Below, piece by piece: positions 52,943-57,038 of a stretch of DNA of 57,038 bases. The translations under genes were made by a program, and so were the position numbers. Below the pieces are notes generated by a model that was given only the letters and a program-made list of their open reading frames with translations, was not told where the DNA came from and did not search any database. Every line of letters begins with the position of its first letter. Positions within the stretch are counted from its first letter, which is position 1. The stretch comes from an uncultured Pelagibacteraceae bacterium (GTDB lineage Bacteria > Pseudomonadota > Alphaproteobacteria > Pelagibacterales > Pelagibacteraceae): positions 1 through 57,038 of the forward strand of contig CACFGT010000008.1 of assembly GCA_902565935.1 (NCBI GenBank), written 5' to 3'.

Positions 52943-54713
52943 CTTTTTTATAAAAATTTTTTCTTTTATAGGGTTTTCTTTTGAATTTTTTTCTTTCTTT
53001 AATGTTAATTACCTTAGCTTCTTTTTTCTGAGTTTCTAAATTTTTTAAATTTTCAATATTCTTAATTAAATCAAGAGTTTTCTTTGATTTATTTTTAATA
53101 TCAATAATGTATTCAGGTATTATGAGTGAGCTATCAGTGATGATATCTATTTTCATCTTATTTTTTTTTTCAAAAAAAGTAAGGTCTTGCACAAAATTTT
53201 CTTTTAAAAAATTAGAAATTTTTTCACAAACTCTTAATTCCACAAATTTTGCTTTATTTAAAATTGCTTTTAACTCAACAAGTTTTAATAATTTTTGTGC
53301 AAAAGACTCATCTGATAGATTGACCTTCCATTTCACAGCACTCTCTCTAAGTCTTTGTCTTGACATCTCTAATAAACCAAAGTTACTTATTCTACCAATT
53401 TGTATTCTGGCTCTATCTGATCTGCATTTTTCTTTAAGCTTCCTTTCTACTAATCTTCTGTTGCCATAGTTAAGCATGTCTATAAAATCTATTATTATTA
53501 ATCCTGATAGATCTCTAATTTTTATTTGTCTCGCAATTTCTTCAACTGCCTCAAGGTTTGTATCTAAAGCAGTGCTCTCAACATTTTTTTGTCTAATTGA
53601 GCTCCCAGAGTTTATGTCAATTGAAACCAATGCTTCTGTTGGGTTAATTACTAAATAGCCACCAGAGTTTAATTTAATTTCTGACTCAAATATTTGGTTT
53701 AATTTTTCTTCTATGCCTTCATTAATAAATAATGGGATCTTTCCTCGGTATTTTTTAATTTTCTTTGTATGAGAAGGCATCATATTTTTCATAAAATTTT
53801 GTGCTTTTTTATAACCATCATTTCCTTCGACAAATATACTTTGAGTATTTTCATCATACATATCTCTTAATGTTCTTTTTATTATTTCACTCTCTTGATG
53901 AATTAATGATGGTGCAATTGAGTTGATTGCATTATCTTTTATTTGGTTCCAACTATTGATTAATGTTGTTAGATCATGATTTATCTCATTTTTAGTTTTG
54001 TTTGAACCTGCTGTTCTGACGATCAATCCCATTTCTTTTGGAATTTCAATCTCATTTAAAATATTTCTAATTTTTTTTCTATCTGCTGGATTAAAAATCT
54101 TTCTGGATATCCCCCCACCTTTTGGGGTATTTGGCATTAATACAATATATTTTCCAGCGATTGAAATGAAAGTACTTAATGCTGCACCTTTTTGACCACG
54201 TTCATCTTTCAATACTTGGACTAATATAACTTGATTAGGTTTTATTACCTCTTGAATTTTATATCTTTTAAATTTGGGTTTTTTTTCATTTTTAATATTT
54301 TTTTCATTCTCTGTATTTTCATTTTCCTCTGTTTGTTTTTTTTCAATTGGATCTTCTATTTCTAAATTACCTTTTGCTAAACTTTCATTTTCCATGGCTT
54401 CAACTTCTTTTGAAAGTTCTTCTCTTGCTCTTTCCTCTTCTTGTTTGATAATTTCTAAATCACTTTTAGGAATTTGATAGTAATCAGACTGAATGTCGTT
54501 AAAAGATAAAAATCCATGTCTCTCTCTTCCAAAGTCAACAAATGCTGCTTGGAGTGATGGCTCTATCCTGCTAACTTTTCCTAAGTAAATATTGTTTTTA
54601 ATGAGATTATTTTTTACACCTTCGTATTCATAATCTTCAATATTTTCACCTGATTTAAGAACAACTCTAGTTTCATTTGGATGCGAAGCATCAATATATA
54701 AATTCTTTTCCAT
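52935..54713 (-). CDS. Ribonuclease E/G family endoribonuclease
   Basis: 592 residues. It cleaves single-stranded, A/U-rich RNA for mRNA decay and rRNA/tRNA processing. Features are an N-terminal S1 domain (NLIKNNIYLGKVSRIEPSLQAAFVDFGRERHGFL) interrupted by a charged insert (about residues 110-145), and catalytic Asp residues in ALVSIDINSG and LIIIDFIDM. The C-terminal tail is short and basic (KERKKFKRKPYKRKNFYKKAK), so the long degradosome scaffold of E. coli RNase E is absent. The Cys-Pro-x-Cys zinc link expected after SNFGLLEMSRQR is not visible; the region reads RESAVKWKVNLSDES. It is divergent from the PBP1A gene. Confidence 0.95.
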   Translation of the reverse strand: MEKNLYIDASHPNETRVVLKSGENIEDYEYEGVKNNLIKNNIYLGKVSRIEPSLQAAFVDFGRERHGFLSFNDIQSDYYQIPKSDLEIIKQEEERAREELSKEVEAMENESLAKGNLEIEDPIEKKQTEENENTENEKNIKNEKKPKFKRYKIQEVIKPNQVILVQVLKDERGQKGAALSTFISIAGKYIVLMPNTPKGGGISRKIFNPADRKKIRNILNEIEIPKEMGLIVRTAGSNKTKNEINHDLTTLINSWNQIKDNAINSIAPSLIHQESEIIKRTLRDMYDENTQSIFVEGNDGYKKAQNFMKNMMPSHTKKIKKYRGKIPLFINEGIEEKLNQIFESEIKLNSGGYLVINPTEALVSIDINSGSSIRQKNVESTALDTNLEAVEEIARQIKIRDLSGLIIIDFIDMLNYGNRRLVERKLKEKCRSDRARIQIGRISNFGLLEMSRQRLRESAVKWKVNLSDESFAQKLLKLVELKAILNKAKFVELRVCEKISNFLKENFVQDLTFFEKKNKMKIDIITDSSLIIPEYIIDIKNKSKKTLDLIKNIENLKNLETQKKEAKVINIKERKKFKRKPYKRKNFYKKAK

Positions 54714-54782
54714 AAATTTTTTGTTAATAGTTTCATTTTTTTATTTAAATTTTGTTAAATTCTCTTGCCTTATCTTTACCAA

Positions 54783-54802
54783 ATTCCATTATATAATGGA
54801 AT
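54783..54802. promoter_or_regulatory. Perfect 20-base palindrome before the PBP1A start
   Basis: ATTCCATTATATAATGGAAT is its own reverse complement. It lies 4 bases before the ATG at 54807, in the 93-base gap between divergent rne and PBP1A. It could be an operator for both genes or an RNA hairpin that blocks ribosome access. The centre also reads TATAAT, so it could overlap a -10 element. Confidence 0.55.
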
Positions 54803-54806
54803 CAAA

Positions 54807-57038
54807 ATGAGCATATTTGTAAAAAAAATTTTTGTTATTTCCTTAAGTATATTGCTGTTAATTTTGATTACTATTTTAGGAATATTGTGGTCATATTCAA
54901 ATAATATTCCTGATTATAAGTTTTTGAAGAATTATAAGCCACCTGTTTCCAGCAAAGTTTATTCTGGTAATGGAAATTTAGTCGCTGACTTTTCTAAAGA
55001 AAAAAGAGTTTTCGTACCAATTAACACCATTCCAAAAAATGTGATAAATGCTTTCTTATCCGCTGAAGATAAAAATTTTTTTAAACATCCTGGAGTAGAT
55101 GCAAAAGGTGTTTTAAGAGCAATAATAAATAATTTTAAAAATATTTTGACTTCAAAAAGACTGGAAGGTGCATCAACAATAACTCAACAAGTTGCAAAAA
55201 ATTTTTTACTTACTAATGAGGTAAGTATTAATAGGAAAATTAAAGAAGCAATATTAGCATTTAGAATTGAGAGAGCATTAAGCAAAGAAAGGATATTAGA
55301 ATTATATTTAAACCAAATATATCTTGGTAGCGGAGCTTATGGAGTTGCAGCAGCAAGCTTAGAATATTTTGATAAATCAATTAGAGAATTAGATTATTCC
55401 GAAGCAGCGTTATTAGCTGCTCTTCCTAAAGCTCCAAGTAAATATAATCCTTATAGAAATAAAAAGTTAGCAAAATTTAGAAGAGATTTAGTTTTAAAAA
55501 ATTTGCTAGAAAATAATTTTTTGAATCAAGAGGAATATAAAAATCTTAAAAGAAAAAATATAAATTTAAAAAAGAAAAAAAAAGTTTATTTAGAGGATTC
55601 ACAATATTTTATTGAGGAAGTTAGAAAAAAAGTAATTGATGATCTCACCTATGAAAAAGTTTATAAACAGGGTTTCAATATAAACACACCTATTAATCTG
55701 GAGTTACAAAAAATTTCAACTATTTCATTAAGAAAAGGGCTAATAGAATACGATAAAAGAAAAGGATGGCGTGGAGCTTTGACAAATAAAAATTACAGTA
55801 AAAATTGGTTTGAAGGCTTAGAAAAATATAATTTGGAAAAATCTATTGGTTGGGAGATTTCAATTGTTAGAGAGGTTAATAAATTTTCAGCAAAAATAGA
55901 AACTATAAGTAATTTTCAAGGTACAATTAATTATAATGATATTACATGGACAAAGAAGGAGCTGCAGGACTTGCTAAAACCTGGAGATATAATTTATGTA
56001 AAAAAGATAAATCAAAAAGAGTATAGTTTAAAACAACTCCCAAAGATAAATGGTGGTATTATTATTATGGATCCTTATACAGGTAGAGTTTTGGCTTTGA
56101 CAGGTGGATTTAGTTTCAAGAATAGTGAATTTAATAGAGTAACTCAGGCGTTAAGACAACCTGGATCTGCCTTTAAGCCTTTTGTATATGCTCTTGCTTT
56201 GGAAAATAATTATACTCCCTCGTCTTTAGTTTTAGATGCACCATTAGTTTTAGATCAAGGTTCAGATTTAAAGTTATGGAAACCACAAAATTACGGAAAA
56301 AAGTTTTATGGACCATCTACCCTAAGAGTTGGTTTAGAAAAATCAAGAAATTTAATGACAGTTAGAATAGCGCAAGATTTAGGAATAAATAAAATTGTAA
56401 ATTTTTCAAAAGTATTAGAGATTTATGAAAATCCAAATGAATTATTATCTATTTCTTTAGGATCAGCGGAGACAACCTTAATTAAATTAGCATCTGCTTA
56501 CTCGTCATTTGTAAATGGAGGCAAATTGGTAAATCCTATACTTATAGATAGAATTCAGGATAGTGAAGGAAATACTATAGTTAATAATGAATTACGATTT
56601 TGTAAAAACTGTGATCAAATATCTTATACAAGCGATGATTATCCAGAGGTAGAAGATAATTATAAAAAAGTATTTTCACCTGAAACAGCATATCAAATGA
56701 CATCTTTGTTAGAAGGAGTTGTTAAAAGAGGTACAGGAAAAAAACTCAATAAATTAAAGTTAAATTTAGCAGGCAAGACAGGAACGACTAATGAAAATAC
56801 TGATGCATGGTTTATTGGTTTTACATCAAATCTAGTAGTAGGAGTTTATGTTGGTTTAGATAATGCAGAACCTTTAGGGAAATTTGAAACTGGTTCAAAA
56901 ACTGCGTTACCAATTTTTGAAAATTTTGTAAAAATGGCTATTAAAAAATCTGATGCAAGGCCTTTTAAAGTTGCGGATGGTATAACGATGATGGTTGTAG
57001 ATCCTTCTACAGGCAAAAAAGCAAATTTTAATTCAAAA
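54807..57038 (+). CDS. mrcA: Class A penicillin-binding protein PBP1A (3' end cut by window edge)
   Basis: 744 codons are present and the gene runs off the end without a stop. PBP1A polymerises and crosslinks peptidoglycan. It starts with a membrane anchor (residues about 5-27), then a GT51 glycosyltransferase domain with SAEDKNFFKHPGVD (Glu87), EGASTITQQVAKN and a segment ending YLGSGAYGV. The transpeptidase domain has the nucleophile Ser454 in GSAFKP and the KTGTT motif at residue 657, later than in many PBPs because of an intervening OB-like domain. The ATG at 54807 is preceded directly by the 20-base palindrome. Confidence 0.95.
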   Translation, partial: MSIFVKKIFVISLSILLLILITILGILWSYSNNIPDYKFLKNYKPPVSSKVYSGNGNLVADFSKEKRVFVPINTIPKNVINAFLSAEDKNFFKHPGVDAKGVLRAIINNFKNILTSKRLEGASTITQQVAKNFLLTNEVSINRKIKEAILAFRIERALSKERILELYLNQIYLGSGAYGVAAASLEYFDKSIRELDYSEAALLAALPKAPSKYNPYRNKKLAKFRRDLVLKNLLENNFLNQEEYKNLKRKNINLKKKKKVYLEDSQYFIEEVRKKVIDDLTYEKVYKQGFNINTPINLELQKISTISLRKGLIEYDKRKGWRGALTNKNYSKNWFEGLEKYNLEKSIGWEISIVREVNKFSAKIETISNFQGTINYNDITWTKKELQDLLKPGDIIYVKKINQKEYSLKQLPKINGGIIIMDPYTGRVLALTGGFSFKNSEFNRVTQALRQPGSAFKPFVYALALENNYTPSSLVLDAPLVLDQGSDLKLWKPQNYGKKFYGPSTLRVGLEKSRNLMTVRIAQDLGINKIVNFSKVLEIYENPNELLSISLGSAETTLIKLASAYSSFVNGGKLVNPILIDRIQDSEGNTIVNNELRFCKNCDQISYTSDDYPEVEDNYKKVFSPETAYQMTSLLEGVVKRGTGKKLNKLKLNLAGKTGTTNENTDAWFIGFTSNLVVGVYVGLDNAEPLGKFETGSKTALPIFENFVKMAIKKSDARPFKVADGITMMVVDPSTGKKANFNSK

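Noticed and set aside
1..57038. Search by eye for tRNA, rRNA, riboswitch, CRISPR and insertion sequences
   Set aside because: Gaps are too short and none shows the needed structure or repeats. A computed search could still find a small RNA, especially in the gaps at 18229-18401 and 48884-48998.

Overview
This is a strongly A+T-rich, very compact bacterial chromosome segment. Genes overlap or lie a few bases apart, the largest gap without a gene is about 175 bases, and lysine, isoleucine and asparagine are heavily used. Gene content and order point to a free-living alphaproteobacterium of the SAR11/Pelagibacterales type: purF-cvpA, lptF-lptG-lptD-surA-pdxA-rsmA, purM-purN beside a DUF2066 gene and hda, an NDUFA12 homologue beside DUF2155, accB-accC-aroQ, and short, streamlined proteins. 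The lineage is inferred from these traits, not from a database search. I see no mobile element, CRISPR array, rRNA, tRNA or prophage.

Layout. (1) 1-3964: the end of a CFA-synthase-like lipid methylase, a frameshifted DUF3833 lipoprotein, a short-chain dehydrogenase, TspO, a FOXRED1-like flavoprotein and a small methyltransferase. (2) 3971-13482: a formate oxidation island. It holds SelO, a two-subunit NAD-type formate dehydrogenase, FdhD, an HPP-family membrane protein and an IscU-like scaffold on the minus strand, with mobA and moeA (molybdenum cofactor) divergent on the plus strand. (3) 13534-17505: an EamA transporter, a creatinase-like hydrolase, a glycine-amidinotransferase-like enzyme, a 75-residue protein and a MOSC protein. 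(4) 17506-31043: a coiled-coil protein, a Cmk-like kinase, MFS and EamA transporters, glutathione synthesis (gshA, gshB), an HD protein, purF, cvpA, an RND exporter, dnaB and the rpsF-rpsR-rplI ribosomal operon. (5) 31127-33719: fabD-fabG-acpP-gmk. (6) 33708-41017: the outer-membrane biogenesis operon lptF-lptG-lptD-surA-pdxA-rsmA. (7) 41071-57038: pepA, ndk, purN, purM, DUF2066, hda, aspS, an orphan TSCPD-like domain, NDUFA12, DUF2155, accC, accB, aroQ, thiS, thiG, rne/rng and the start of a class A penicillin-binding protein that runs off the window.

How the parts work together. The formate island gives an NADH-producing outlet for one-carbon units, with its own cofactor maturation (MobA, MoeA, FdhD, possibly the IscU-like protein) and a candidate anion channel (HPP). 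The amidinotransferase plus creatinase pair could form a glycine-dependent route from arginine to ornithine and urea through guanidinoacetate. This is the most interesting functional hypothesis in the window. Two genes (the DUF3833 lipoprotein and surA) are each broken by a single extra A in a homopolymer run. Sequencing error, polymerase slippage rescue and true decay are all open for these. An orphan NrdJ C-terminal-like domain, an RNase E/G without a visible zinc-link CPxC, and a perfect 20-base palindrome just before the PBP1A start codon are further points worth a second look.
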